A stretch of 64,000 nucleotides of DNA, from contig NC_063069.1 of NCBI RefSeq assembly GCF_022605165.1, positions 868,001-932,000 of the forward strand, read 5' to 3'. Of the stretch, positions 1-10,995 are shown piece by piece (positions within the stretch are counted from its first letter, which is position 1; the number at the start of each line of letters is the position of its first letter). The translations under genes were made by a program, and so were the position numbers. The stretch comes from Purpureocillium takamizusanense (Eukaryota; Ascomycota; Sordariomycetes; Hypocreales; Ophiocordycipitaceae). The notes below the pieces were generated by a model. It did not search any database, was not told the origin of the DNA, and saw only the letters and a list, made by a program, of their open reading frames with translations.

Positions 1-631
1 TGAGAAGTTCAAGAAACGCGCGCTGACGATGCTGACAGTCCGCTCATCAGTGGAGAGCAGCATCGGAGGCAGGAGCGCAACAGACTCGAGCAACAGGCAG
101 GTACAGCCGACCAGACCAGGCAACAAACCAGGCCAGACGGGACGCACAGCACCAGGTGGGACCCCTGCGGGCTGAGGTGCCCCAGCGCATCCACCCCACC
201 ATCAATCATATGACGGGTGGTGGACTGGCGGTAAAGAGTGCAGGCGAGATGCCCTGCAAAGGGAAAACCGTGGCGGGACGTGGCTGCCTTGCCTGTTGGT
301 CGCCTAGTTACGTCGCCTGCCCGTCTGTTTGGTTCCGCGTAGTGCTGGGGGCAGGGACGGCCCGCCGTAGCTTCCTGCCTGGTTGCCTCCACTGTTCCGT
401 CGCACAGTCAGTAGGTACCCCAGTACGTAGTATTAATAACAGGGCCCGCCCATCTTATCTGATCGTGCATCAGCATGCCATGCACCGCTGCCGCCTCCTT
501 GCTCCCCGACGCATGGTAGGGGCTGCGAGGGCAATAAAATACGTCGGCAATGACCCGGCCGCGACGCAGCACACCTCACAACGAGTAGCGGCTCCAGCCA
601 CTCGACGACTTCTTCTCGAAAAGGTCGACCG
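1..631. other. Intergenic / promoter of siderophore transporter
   Basis: No coding region is supported here. The stretch is the upstream region of the transporter that starts at 632 and contains the iron-type GATA element annotated separately. Confidence 0.6.
455..463 (-). promoter_or_regulatory. Iron-responsive GATA element (SreA/Fep1/URBS1-type)
   Basis: On the minus strand the bases read ATCAGATAA, an exact match to the ATCWGATAA consensus bound by the fungal iron-dependent GATA repressors of the SRE/SreA/Urbs1 family. It lies about 170 bp upstream of the start of a siderophore-type MFS transporter, the usual target class. Seen: the exact 9-mer. Inferred: repression in iron-replete cells. 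Confidence 0.6.
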
Positions 632-2488
632 ATGACGATCCCCGCGGCCATGTCTTTGGCGGCCGAACGAGCGCCCTTGCTGGGGCCGGCAGCGGACGCC
701 GCCTCACAGTCGCACTCTCCGCTTGTTCGCATTCACGATGCAGCGGATGTCGAGGGCAGCTCCCCGGATGAGCAGCATGCAGGCTGTGTATCACCCATTC
801 GCAGCCGGGCGCCCGGCGTTGCGCGCATGGAGATCATCTCGTCGCGGCTTACAACGCTCGAGCGTGCGTGGCTCTTCTTCAGCATCTTCCTCGTCGGCTA
901 TGCATACGGGCTCGAGAGCCAGGTCCGGTCTACGTACCAGCCATATGCCACATCGAGCTTCTCCCTGCACTCGTACCTATCCACCATCAACGTCTTGCGC
1001 AGCGTCATCGCTGTTGCCGTACAGCCCACGGCGGCCAAGATTGCTGATGTCTTTGGCCGTTTCGAGATTGTCGCCGCCTCTACCGTCTTCTATGTCGTCG
1101 GCATGGCCATCGAGTCGACGGCCTCGTCGGTATACACGTTTTGCCTCGGCACGATTATATATCAAGTGGGCTACACCTGCATGGTGCTCTTACTCGAGGT
1201 CTTAGTAGCCGACTTTTCGTCCATGCGCGCGCGCGTCTTCTTCAGCTACATCCCGGCGCTCCCCTTCATCATTAATACCTGGATCAGCGGCAATGTCACC
1301 GCCGCGGTGCTGGCCGTCACTACTTGGCGCTGGGGCATCGGCATGTGGTGCATCATCTATCCCGTGTGCTCCCTGCCCCTGCTCGTCACGCTCTACCGCA
1401 TCGATAGGAAACAGGTCAGCGTCGCCAAGAGCGAGGGCTCTCAGGGCGCCCACCGCAGCAGCAGCAGGATGCGGCTCCTTGGCCTCGGCAAGGGGCGCAG
1501 CGGCCTCTTCCACCAACTCGATGTTGTGGGTCTTTTCACGCTGGTGGCGGCCTTCAGTCTCATCCTGGCGCCCTTGACGATTGTCGGCGGTACCGTCTCG
1601 CACTGGCGGAGCCCGGCCATCATCACGGCCCTCGCCATCGGCTTCGTGCTGGTGCCCATATTTGTCGTGTGGGAGCGGCGAGGTGCCAGGACCCCCCTTG
1701 TTCCTTTCCACCTGCTGGCCGACCGGGGTGTCTGGGCGGCCCTCGCGGTGCGCAGTCTGCTCAACTTTGCCTGGTACGTCCAGGGCAACTACCTTTACAC
1801 GGTGCTCATCGTGGCCTTTGATTTTTCCATCGAGACGGCCACGCGCATCCTGTCCTTTTTCTCATTCTTCGGCGTCGTGAGCGGGGTCATTGTGGGCGTC
1901 ATCGTGTACCGGCTTCGGCGGCTCAAGTACATCATCGTCGCGGGGACGTGTCTGTTCATGGTGGCCTTTGGCGTGCTGTACAACTTCCCCGGCGGTGCGA
2001 CGCTCCACTCGCGATCTGGGGTCATCGCCGCCCAGGTCTTGCTGGGCTTGGCGAGTGGGCTCTTTGCGTATCCGACACAGGCTTCCATTCAGGCTTCGGC
2101 AACGCGCGATCACGTTGCCATTCTCACGGGGCTGTACCTGTCCTTTTATAATGTCGGCAGCGCGTTCGGCACATGCCTTGCGGGCGCCATTTGGACGCAG
2201 ACACTTTTGCCCGTCCTGACAGAGAACCTCGCGTTTCAACCAAACGCCACTCTTGCCAAGGCCATGTACGACTCGCCCTTCCCGGTTGTCAAGGAGTATC
2301 CAGTGGGAACCGAGATACGCGACGCCATCATTCGCAGTTACGAATACGTGCAGCGACTGCTGTGCATCGCGGGCCTTTGCTTGTGCGTGCCGATGATTGC
2401 GTTTGCGCTGGCGCTGCGGAATCCTCGGCTGTCGACGAAACAAGTTCAGGAGGAGGCAACGGGGGCAGAGGGCCAAGTAGAGAGGTGA
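632..2488 (+). CDS. Siderophore-iron MFS transporter (Sit1/MirB family)
   Basis: Intronless 618-residue major facilitator protein. After a hydrophilic N-terminus of about 80 residues come multiple hydrophobic segments, as expected for the 14-helix siderophore-iron transporter (SIT) family. Diagnostic stretches are GLESQVRSTYQPYATSSF near residue 95, then NVLRSVIAVAVQPTAAKIAD followed by VFGR, matching the conserved N-terminal part of Sit1/Arn/MirB proteins. The family imports ferric-siderophore complexes by proton symport at the plasma membrane. The substrate (for example triacetylfusarinine or ferrichrome type) cannot be told from sequence. Length is typical. A second ATG lies six codons downstream (650). 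An iron-GATA element about 170 bp upstream fits control by iron. No siderophore-synthesis gene is visible nearby. Confidence 0.88.
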   Translation: MTIPAAMSLAAERAPLLGPAADAASQSHSPLVRIHDAADVEGSSPDEQHAGCVSPIRSRAPGVARMEIISSRLTTLERAWLFFSIFLVGYAYGLESQVRSTYQPYATSSFSLHSYLSTINVLRSVIAVAVQPTAAKIADVFGRFEIVAASTVFYVVGMAIESTASSVYTFCLGTIIYQVGYTCMVLLLEVLVADFSSMRARVFFSYIPALPFIINTWISGNVTAAVLAVTTWRWGIGMWCIIYPVCSLPLLVTLYRIDRKQVSVAKSEGSQGAHRSSSRMRLLGLGKGRSGLFHQLDVVGLFTLVAAFSLILAPLTIVGGTVSHWRSPAIITALAIGFVLVPIFVVWERRGARTPLVPFHLLADRGVWAALAVRSLLNFAWYVQGNYLYTVLIVAFDFSIETATRILSFFSFFGVVSGVIVGVIVYRLRRLKYIIVAGTCLFMVAFGVLYNFPGGATLHSRSGVIAAQVLLGLASGLFAYPTQASIQASATRDHVAILTGLYLSFYNVGSAFGTCLAGAIWTQTLLPVLTENLAFQPNATLAKAMYDSPFPVVKEYPVGTEIRDAIIRSYEYVQRLLCIAGLCLCVPMIAFALALRNPRLSTKQVQEEATGAEGQVER

Positions 2489-2900
2489 GGTGCGAGCAAT
2501 TCTAGCATCTACGTACGGACTGAGATACACATACGAAGCACTTGGGCATCATATTAGCGATGGATTTTCGGTTCGGAACGAATCACGCAGCAAGCGTAAT
2601 TTTTTTTTTATCACATCTACACATAGAGTCTTGTGGAGCCTGCTCCCACACGAGCACGCCCTTTCAACAATTCATGTCAATCGTTGGCGACTGGCTGTGC
2701 CGTGGCGTGAAGTTGAAGTTGGGTATTGTGTGATGCGTCTTGGAACAGCAGCTCGCGGCATTCACGCCGCCGGTGCAAACGGTCTGTGCCGCAGGCTTAG
2801 ACGATTGCGCACAATCTTACAAATCGACTGCAACTGTGCTATACATGGCCGGTTCGAGCTGGATCACGCCTTTGTGTTGAGTCACGCTAATAAGCAGGCG

Positions 2901-2908
2901 TGACGTCA
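2901..2908. promoter_or_regulatory. CRE/ATF-type palindrome TGACGTCA
   Basis: A perfect TGACGTCA lies 179 bp before the epoxide hydrolase start. This is the binding consensus of CREB/ATF bZIP factors (AtfA/Atf1 in fungi), which commonly drive stress genes. A single 8-mer can occur by chance, so function is inferred. Confidence 0.4.
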
Positions 2909-2973
2909 GTCACTACGAAGGGCGCGCGCACGGCATCTCCCGCGCGCATTCCAAATGGAACGAACACCTCGCC

Positions 2974-2980
2974 TATATAA
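2974..2980 (+). promoter_or_regulatory. TATA box of epoxide hydrolase
   Basis: TATATAA 107 bp upstream of the ATG at 3087, a spacing shared by several genes in this window. Confidence 0.5.
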
Positions 2981-3086
2981 CAACCCCCGACCTAATTGCA
3001 CATACGTACATACAGTATACAAAGAGGCCGCAACACCCGTCTCACCCGGTATAGCGACTACAGTATCGACTTGAACGAGCTGCACC

Positions 3087-3485
3087 ATGGCCCCTCCAAA
3101 GATTACGCCGTTCAAGATCGCCGTCCCCGAGGCGGCCGTGCAGCGCCTCAAAGACAAGCTCGCCGCCGCGACCTTTACCGACGAGACGCTCTTCACGGAC
3201 AGCTGGGACTATGGCACGCCGCTGAGCGACGTGAAGCGCCTCGCGGAGCGCTGGCGCGATGGCTTCGACTGGCGCGCACAAGAGGCGAAGCTCAATGAGG
3301 TGCCGCAGTATACGACCAAGGTGGACGTGGATGGCTTCGGCGAGCTCAACATCCATTTCGTGTATAAGAAGAGCAGCAGGAGGGATGCGATTCCTCTGCT
3401 CTTCTGTCATGGCTGTGAGAGAGCGCCCCCTTTCTTTCCCGATCAAGCCTTGCGGTTGCAATTGAAGTTGTACTGCATGAGTTTG

Positions 3486-3519
<34 letters not shown>

Positions 3520-4566
3520 AACGCCTCTTACTGACATGAACCACACGCGCAGGGCCGGGGAGCTTCTACGAGGTGCTCAAGATCCTGCCGCTTCTGACGG
3601 AGCCCGAGGACCCCGAAGTGCCGGCATTTGATGTCGTTGCGCCGTCGCTGCCCAACTTTGGCTTCTCGGACGGCGTGAGCAAGAGGGGCTTCAGCATCTC
3701 GCAATACGCCGAGACGCTGCACAAGGTGATGCTCAATCTCGAGTACGATAAATACGGTACGCCAACACTTGCTTACCTTGGCCCCTGCCTCATCACACAC
3801 TCACGACTGTGATCCGCATGTTGATGATTAGGATGGATGAACTTACTTATACCCTCTCGCAGTCACCCAAGGAGGCGACTGGGGCTACATCATCACCCGC
3901 CTCATCGGCGCGCAATACCCCTCCCACTGCCTCGCATCCCACATCAACTTCCTGCGCCTCACCGAGGGGCCCAAGTTCGCCGACACCCCCCTGCTGCACC
4001 TCCGCCACGCCCTCACCCCGTACACGCCGCTCGAGCGCGCCGGGCGCGACCGCACCGCCTGGTTCCTCACCGAGGGCACGGGGTACAACCTCGAGCAGAG
4101 CACGCGCCCGTCGACGCTCGGCTTCGCGCTCGCCGACTCCCCCGTCGCGCTGCTCGCGTGGGTCTACGAGAAGCTGCACGACTGGACCGACGGGCCCTAC
4201 CCGTGGCGCGACGACGAGGTCCTCACCTGGCTGTCCATCTACGCCTTCTCCACGGCGGGGCCGGCCGCGAGCGTGCGCATCTACTACGAGGCGAAGCACG
4301 CGGGGCTGGAGCAGTCGCGCAGGGCGGGGTTTGGGTACGTGCCCGGCGTGAAGCTCGGCGTGAGCGTCTTCCCCAAGGACGTGCTCGTGCCGCCGCTCGC
4401 ATGGGCCGAGGCGCTGGGCCCGCTCGTGTTTCGCAGGATGCACGACACGGGAGGGCACTTTGCGGCGCATGAGAGGCCCGAGGCGCTGGCGGCGGACCTT
4501 CGGGAGATGTTTGGCAGCAAAGGCGGCGCAAGGGACGTTGCGAAAGTGTTTGAAGCGAAGATGTGA
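3087..4566 (+). CDS. Epoxide hydrolase, EHN/alpha-beta hydrolase family
   Basis: Three exons, 3087-3414, 3553-3756 and 3863-4566, join to 411 residues. Introns are GT-AG and the frame is kept. The N-terminus (from residue 5) is an EHN-type cap region as in microsomal epoxide hydrolases. The alpha/beta hydrolase core follows: the oxyanion motif HGWPGSF is rebuilt exactly across intron 1, and the nucleophile elbow GGDWG (Asp) follows intron 2. A GGHFAA motif near the C-terminus supplies the catalytic His. The protein should hydrolyse epoxides to diols through an Asp-alkyl enzyme ester. No signal peptide is seen, so cytosolic or membrane-associated. Intron 1 carries a long GAA-rich purine tract. 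Substrate unknown: juvenile-hormone-like, lipid or xenobiotic epoxides are all possible for the family. Confidence 0.9.
3485..3519 (+). repeat. GAA purine microsatellite in intron 1
   Basis: A run of GAA/GAG triplets lies inside the first intron of the epoxide hydrolase gene. Likely length-polymorphic; no function inferred. Confidence 0.8.
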
Positions 4567-4641
4567 CTGAACAAAGGAATCTTCTCTGAAAGCATGTCCT
4601 TCTCCTCGCCATAATGTTCTGGCCACTGGTCATGCAGTTGA

Positions 4642-7600
4642 TCAACCAATGTTGTCCCATATAGATCTGACAGACACATACCTCGCCCACTCGTCACTCT
4701 TTGGGCCCTTTTGCACGGTGAAAGAAAAGATGCGCTCCTCTCCTTTGCCCAAGAACACGCTGTTGTCGTCAAAGAACCCAATGACATCCTTCGGCGCCGT
4801 CAACCAGACATACGCAGCAACGGCCTTGGTCGCGGTTACTTTCCACTTCATGTGGCCCAAGTACGCAGTCTATAGACCTGGGTCAACAATGGTGGCATTG
4901 CTCAAGTATTCAGGCACCCAGTAATTCTCGCTTGCGTGCTTCCTGCCGCTGTCGGGCTCCGTCGCCACGAGCTTGAGCAGGAGGACGCTCTTCTCCGCGG
5001 AGGCGCCCCGCGGCAGTATGTTCTTCCAGCCCACGAGCTCCTCGATCTGCATGCTATGCAGGGCGGGCATGGAGAAGTTGTACGTCTTGGTGGCGAGGTG
5101 CTCGCCCGACCACGCCAGCCATGTGGCGGTGACGCGGCCCGTCACGGGCGCGACCGCGTCCGAGGCGACCCAGATCCTGTACGTCTCGTTGGAAGGCTCG
5201 AACCAGCTGCTGGCGACGACGGGCGCGTACGTCTGCTTGGTGACGTGCTGGAGGACCTTCCACCGGCCGGTGTGCTCGATGGAGTTGAGGGCGAGGGTCG
5301 TCCAGGGGGCGTTGAGCTGCCAGACGAGAGACCCGAGGTTGTTCTCGGGCAGGCTGATGGATCGCCCTGGACCGTCGTGTTAGTCACGCCACGGGGCCGG
5401 CCTGGGGACGTGGAATAGGGGAGCGGCCTGGGACTCACTGTAAGACTCAATCTTGTGCTTGATGATCATGCCCTGCCAGATTTGGCTGGTCCAGGAGAAT
5501 TGGTCAAAGTGTGTGAGAGGATCCGAGATGTTCGACAGGATGAGATACTTTTCCATTCCATCTCTGAGATCTGGGTAGATGGCTATGGCACAGAGTTAGC
5601 CTGGCATATGCGAACTCCTCGATGACCGCCGACATGAACGTACTGGATCCGCCATCATAACATCTGTTCAGCAGCATGCCCCCATCGGGTCGAATGTTTT
5701 CATCTTGAAAAGTGGTCTGGTACGAGAGAAGAGAATCGTAGCTCCTATAGAAAAAGGCGTTAGTCTACCCAATCACATGCAAGTCAAAGACGCCCATGGA
5801 CTAACATGCCGCCAAACTCCACCACAAACCGCGTCACCGGCATCTGCGAGTTGTCAAAGACGGTGTCCAGCCCGAGGTTATAGTCCATGGAAGAGCCATA
5901 GAGCAGACTGTCCGTCCCGTCTCGGGGTTCGATCCGGCCCGTATCCGGGTCGTAGCTGACGTATCCCTACGCATCGCTAGCCTAGATCCACGAGACGGAG
6001 CGAGTGTTTTCGTACACGACCGGCCAGAGCACGTCCTGCTGCAGGATCGTCATGTTTGTTGCGAGCCCACGACTCGCCGTAGGTCTCGTTCCGCGAGGTC
6101 AGGCGCCTGTACTTGGCCATCTCGTTGCCGCCGCACCATAGCGCTTGGGAGGCGTGGTGGTTCAGGCGACGGACTTGGTAGCGTGCCTCCTCGCGCACGG
6201 TGTCGAGGAACTCTGGGAGCACGGGATAAAAGTTGTCGCTGAACTGGAATTCTGACCATAGCAAAATGCCAACTGAGACGGTGGGTTAGCCTCCCATCAC
6301 ATTGACAGCGGAGGTAATGCGGCTGGAACGTACGCTCGTCCGCAGCATCGTACAGCTCATCAGCGTAATAGTTGCCCGACGCCCAGACGCGCACCATGTT
6401 GTGGTGGCTCTCAACGCTGGACTGGATGAGGCGCTTGTAGTCCTCGTCGGTAACCTGATGCTCAAACGGGCTCATGGGCACCATATTCGATCCTGATACC
6501 AAGGTTAATTAGCAACAATTTGGTTTGCAACAGATCTCGGCCATCTAAACTTACCCTTGGTGTTGAACGTGTGCCCGTTAATTCGGAAACTGAAATGGTT
6601 CCCTTCGCGGTCGTCATATGGGGTCAGGTCCATGACGATAGTTCTGAAGCCAACCCGCTTCGAGAATTTTGCAGTTGGCTTTGGTTTATGTTTCAAATCG
6701 CTTGGTTCCGTTGAAGGCTTTGACAACGCAATAGAGACGTTGTATAAAACCGGACTCCCTAGCGTTGAGCGTCATGTCAACACCTGTTGATCCCAGGGGT
6801 CAAAAATGGGGTGACCTTACCAAAAGCTTTGGCCACCATCTTTCCACGGCTCGATCGGGTACCTGGAGCGTCGTGCTGACAGAATTGGCCCCAGGCTTGA
6901 CTGCTGACCCTTGGATGGAACCGTGGAAGCCCGCAACATCCACCTGTAGACCCGGTCCTAAGCCGACACCCGCCGAGAGAAAGTCAACACTAGCATTGAC
7001 CACCCACGGGTCGGATTCCTTTGGAATAGTATTCGGCCTTTGACCCGGCTTGTATATATCGATGAAGGTATTCGTAACATAAAATCCATCATCTAGACCG
7101 ACGAGGTAGGCGTCTCGATATATGCCCTGAGGAGCAAAGTGCGGACCCCAATCCCAACCTGCTGCGTGTAAGCGAGCGCTTTGCACGTGTGAAGGAAACC
7201 AGCCCAGGTTGGAACCCACCAAAGTCAGATTGAACCTAGCGAGAGAGGCGTCAGTCCGAATTTCGCTGGCACAGTGGTTAATAACGCATACCTTTCGGAT
7301 GTACTCGCGACCCTCTGGGTACTCGACATTGTAGTTTGTAAACACGGTGTAGGGCGAGCCACTCTTTGCCATGACATCCAGAGCATATTTAATAGGGCTC
7401 TAGATTTCGACTTGCAGTTCTAGTTCAGATCGCTTGGTGATATGCTTGGTCACGTCAAACGCCCATTGCCTGAACTGGTTGTCGGCGAACCCGACGGCCT
7501 GGCCATCCAGTCGGACATTGGCGGCCGTGTCAATTCCTTCAAATACGACGTATACTCTCTTGAACTCAGACCACTGCTTGCCCTTGGGTGAGGACCGCGG

Positions 7601-8001
7601 CAAAGATCGCGAGAATGTCCAGTTGTCGTGCGGGACCCAGTTGTACAGCTCGACTAACACGAACCATTAGCCGCCTCGCAGCTACAACTTTTTGAACCTC
7701 ACTGTATGTCACAGGCCCAGACCTGCGTGTGCAAATCTGCGCAGGAAAAAAACTCACAGTTATTGTCCAGGAAGGGATCCGGGAGTACGCCGGCAGCGTA
7801 AAGATCCGTCTGGATCAGGCCTGGCACGGTTGCCGGGATGGACACGGAACCATTGCCATTAGTCGCGTGACAGCGTCCGCCAATGTCGACGCATTCAGCA
7901 CCCGAAGACGAGATGGCTGTGAAGCGTGCCGCTGCCACCGAGACCCAAAATGAGGCGACTAACAGTCGGATAGTGGCCAAATTCATGTTGGGCATTTCCA
8001 T
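4642..8001 (-). pseudogene. Secreted GH2 beta-mannosidase (mndA-like), disrupted
   Basis: A multi-exon glycoside hydrolase family 2 gene read from 8001 down to 4642. It begins with a secretory signal (LLVASFWVSVAAA). Family blocks follow in order: DPFLDNN joined across an intron to FELYNWVP, then NWTFS, GWDWGP, RWWP, GFRTIVMDL, NMVRVWASGNYY, the acid/base block WCGGNEM and the nucleophile block VVEFGGM. Introns have recognisable branch sites. The reading frame has four in-frame TAG codons (7400-7402, 5982-5984, 5967-5969, 4870-4872), each fitting a former CAG. There is a frameshift near 6061-6072 and a frame break at the donor near 6814-6820. Intact family members release terminal mannose from beta-mannosides outside the cell. 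It diverges from the sugar transporter at 9208. Catalytic Glu codons survive, so inactivation looks recent. Confidence 0.82.
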
Positions 8002-9207
8002 CGACTTTCAATGCACCATGAAATCTCACAACTATCCGGCGACATTGTATTCTCATCTCCCGCATCTTTGCTTATATAGGTGCTACCGCAACAGGCAACT
8101 GCTCTGACGATCCGGCCCCCCATGAACGCTGTGTAAGCTTAACCCCGCAGACACTCCACACGACTAGCTGGAGCAATCTGGGGAATGACAGACAGCTGGT
8201 GAGCTTTTCGCCGTTGAAGAACCGCGCCAACGTGGAGATGGTGCCGGGCTCCTGGTGCTCGTGAGCCTGACGAGGGCGGGTGGCTGGGGTTGTCAAGGTC
8301 TCTAGCGCGGAAATTGTGAACTCCGGTGTGCAAGGGGTGATGCTAGCGCGGAGTGTCAAAGTCCCGTCCATCAATTGATGTCGACAAGCCTTTATTACCG
8401 GACCAGTAGTCGGGGATGGGTTCCCCTCCGCACTTGGGAATGTGACGCTGGTGAGCGGGCGGCAGGTGTAGTGGTCATCTCCCTGAGCAAAGGCGCGCAA
8501 CAGAATCTGCAACCTTCTAATTACTGATATTATTTCTGAAGTTGAACAGTCTATAGATTCAATGTTGAGTATTTGTTGAAACGCAGAAGTAAAGTTACCA
8601 AACTGCCCGACATTGGGTTCTCAACATCCTCGTCAGCAAAGTTATGGTTACGCGGGCTGCCCCGCGCACCAAACTCATCGCGGTCCTAACGTTACCAGGC
8701 ACCCAGAGTCGTGCGGGTACTGTCGCAGCCCAGAACCGTGTTCTGTTCTTTCAGTCCCTTGCATGCCGTGCCGGTTCTTGATGCCATCATGTTGTCTGAG
8801 CCAGGAGCACCCCACAATATTCCAAGCCAGAAAACCGCCAGTCGGCCGAAGGATGCCCCCAGGCTTAGGCTTCGTGTGTGGCTGTTTTGGCGCTACAGAG
8901 CCGTACCAGGAAACACGCCATGGGATTATAAAGTTCCGTATCCCCGTGCTAGTGCCTTGCCTCTTGCCCCAGACCTAGTCTGACTGGCGACTTCCACCTT
9001 TCACCCTTGTCGTCCGGAGACATGTCTGGATCCCGAACGGGAAACGACCCCCGTGGGGCCCCGCGTCGAGAGGTATATGATAATAGAGGGATCGTCAGAC
9101 TTCGCTGATGCCCTTTTGTCGCTTGATCTCATCCTCATCTCTTGCCACCATCACAGCCAACAGCTCGTTCAAAATTGTCGCGCGGCTCTGAGCACCGGTT
9201 GTCCACC
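8002..9207. other. Divergent promoter region, beta-mannosidase / sugar transporter
   Basis: About 1.2 kb between the minus-strand beta-mannosidase pseudogene and the plus-strand sugar transporter, with no supported gene. It would serve as a shared bidirectional promoter. A TATA box for the minus gene is at 8071-8078. I found no clear CGG-type zinc-cluster repeat by eye. Confidence 0.5.
8071..8078 (-). promoter_or_regulatory. TATA box of the broken beta-mannosidase
   Basis: TATATAAG on the minus strand about 70 bp upstream of the ATG at 8001. It suggests the promoter is still intact although the coding frame is not. Confidence 0.45.
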
Positions 9208-10995
9208 ATGTCGGATCCCGAGAAGACGCGTGCTGCGAGCACTGAGCATAATGAAGCCCCTCCACAGTTGGAAAAGGCGGCCGCACCCGCAGAAGCCATC
9301 TCCGCTACCTTTGAAGTCACAGGCGGTGCTCCCAACCCATGGGGCAAGGGTCATTTGAAGCTGTACGCGGCATGCCTGATCATTTACCTTTGCTCGACGA
9401 TGAACGGCAGGCTTCGCCTCGTCCTGTGATCAACGTGCAATACGCGGCTAACTCGTTGCAGGATATGACGGCTCGCTCATGGGCTCCATCAATGCCTTAC
9501 CAGAGTATCAGGAATACTACAACCTGGGGAAAGGCGGCACGTCCACCACCGGCCTCGTTTTCTCCATCTTCCAGATTGGACAGATGATCGGCGCCCTCTT
9601 CACCTGGATCTGTGACTGGCGCGGCCGAAAGATTACCATGATCGTGGCCTGCTTCGGCATCTTAGCCTCGGCCATCTTCACCGCGTTGGCGCCGACCCTG
9701 GCATCCTTCATCGGTGCTCGGTTCCTCCTCAGCTTCTTCTCTACCATTGCCACAGTGGCGGCACCGCTCCTTCTTGTCGAGATTGCGCCGCCGCTGCATC
9801 GAGGCGCAGTGGCTGGCGCTTACAACACGCTGTATTACATGGGCAGCATCATCGCTACATTTGGTGCGTCTCCGAACCCTCCATTCATAGCTGCCGTGTT
9901 CTGATTGTGTTTAGCCATGTACGGCGCGAACCTTCATCTGAGCGGCAATCTCAAGTGGCGACTGCCTCTCTGGCTTCAGATGCTTTGCCCTGGTTTCGTC
10001 TGCATTCTGGGTTGGATCGTGCCCGAGAGTCCCAGGTGGCTCATCGCCAAGGGCAGATACGACGAGGCTCGCAACTTTATCATTACTCATCACGCCAACG
10101 GCGACGCCCATCATCCTATCGTGGCCATCGAGATGAACGAGATCGAAGCCTCGCTGCGCGACGGTCAGCTGCGCTCAGCCAAGTCATATTTCGACCTGCG
10201 AACTCTTGTCAAGTCACGGAGCAGGCTGTATCGCCTGATGCTTGCCATGACTATGGCTTGGTTTGGACAATTCTCTGGCAACAACGTGTCTAGCTATTAT
10301 CTGCCTGTGATGGTGGAGAATGTTGGCATCACTTCAGTCAACACGGTCCTACTTCTGAACGCCATCTATGCAGTTACAGGCTGGATTGCGGCAACGGCTG
10401 GAGGTATGTGTTCTGCACCCCTGATTCCCTTCCCTGCCCGCTGACAAGGTGTACAGCCCGGTTGCACGACATCTTTGGCCGTCGCAAGATGCTCATGTCG
10501 TCTTGCGCTGGCATGTCCGTTTCGCTGGCGGTTGTAGCTGCCACCGCCGCCAAGTACGAGCAGACGGGAAGTCAGGCGGCTAGCTCGGCTAGCATTGCCT
10601 TCATCTACATCTTCGGCGTTGTCTTTGCCATCGCTTTCACGCCCATGCAGCCCATCTACCCGGCCGAAGTGCTGGCTAATGATATGCGCGCCAACGGCAT
10701 GATGATGTTCCAAATCACGGCCGGATGCGCCAGCTTCGTCAACACATTCGCTGCCCCTATTGCCATGAAGAATATCAAGTACTGGTTGTAAGTGCGGCGT
10801 ACTGTCTATCCTTTCAGCAGAAAGATACTAACATAATGTAGCTATGTGTTCTTTGTCTTCTGGGACATATTTGAGCTTGCCTTTATTTACTTTTTCTACG
10901 TTGAGACGAAGGGCCGAACTCTTGAAGAATTAGACCAGGTGTTTGAGGAGAAGAACCCCCGCAAGGCCAGTACCCGGAAGGTGACGGTGGAGTGA
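9208..10995 (+). CDS. MFS sugar transporter (lactose/hexose permease type)
   Basis: Five exons: 9208-9406, 9462-9863, 9915-10403, 10457-10787 and 10842-10995. Sugar-porter signatures: [14 protein letters not shown] after helix 1 (rebuilt across intron 1), DWRGRK in loop 2-3, [16 protein letters not shown] after helix 6, GRRKM in loop 8-9 and [11 protein letters not shown] at the C-terminus. It is a proton-coupled plasma-membrane permease for mono- or disaccharides. Its place between two GH2 beta-mannosidase genes suggests mannose, mannobiose or a related sugar. Intron 1 (9407-9461) has a GC donor rather than GT, with a good branch site (GCTAAC) and CAG acceptor. An in-frame ATG exists at 9142, but 9208 has the better context (CACCATG). 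The frame is intact, unlike its divergent partner. Confidence 0.88.

Larger units (their letters stand above)
2489..3086. other. Intergenic / promoter of epoxide hydrolase
   Basis: No gene is supported. The interval holds the terminator region of the transporter and the promoter of the next gene, with a CRE-like palindrome at 2901-2908 and a TATA box at 2974-2980. Confidence 0.55.
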
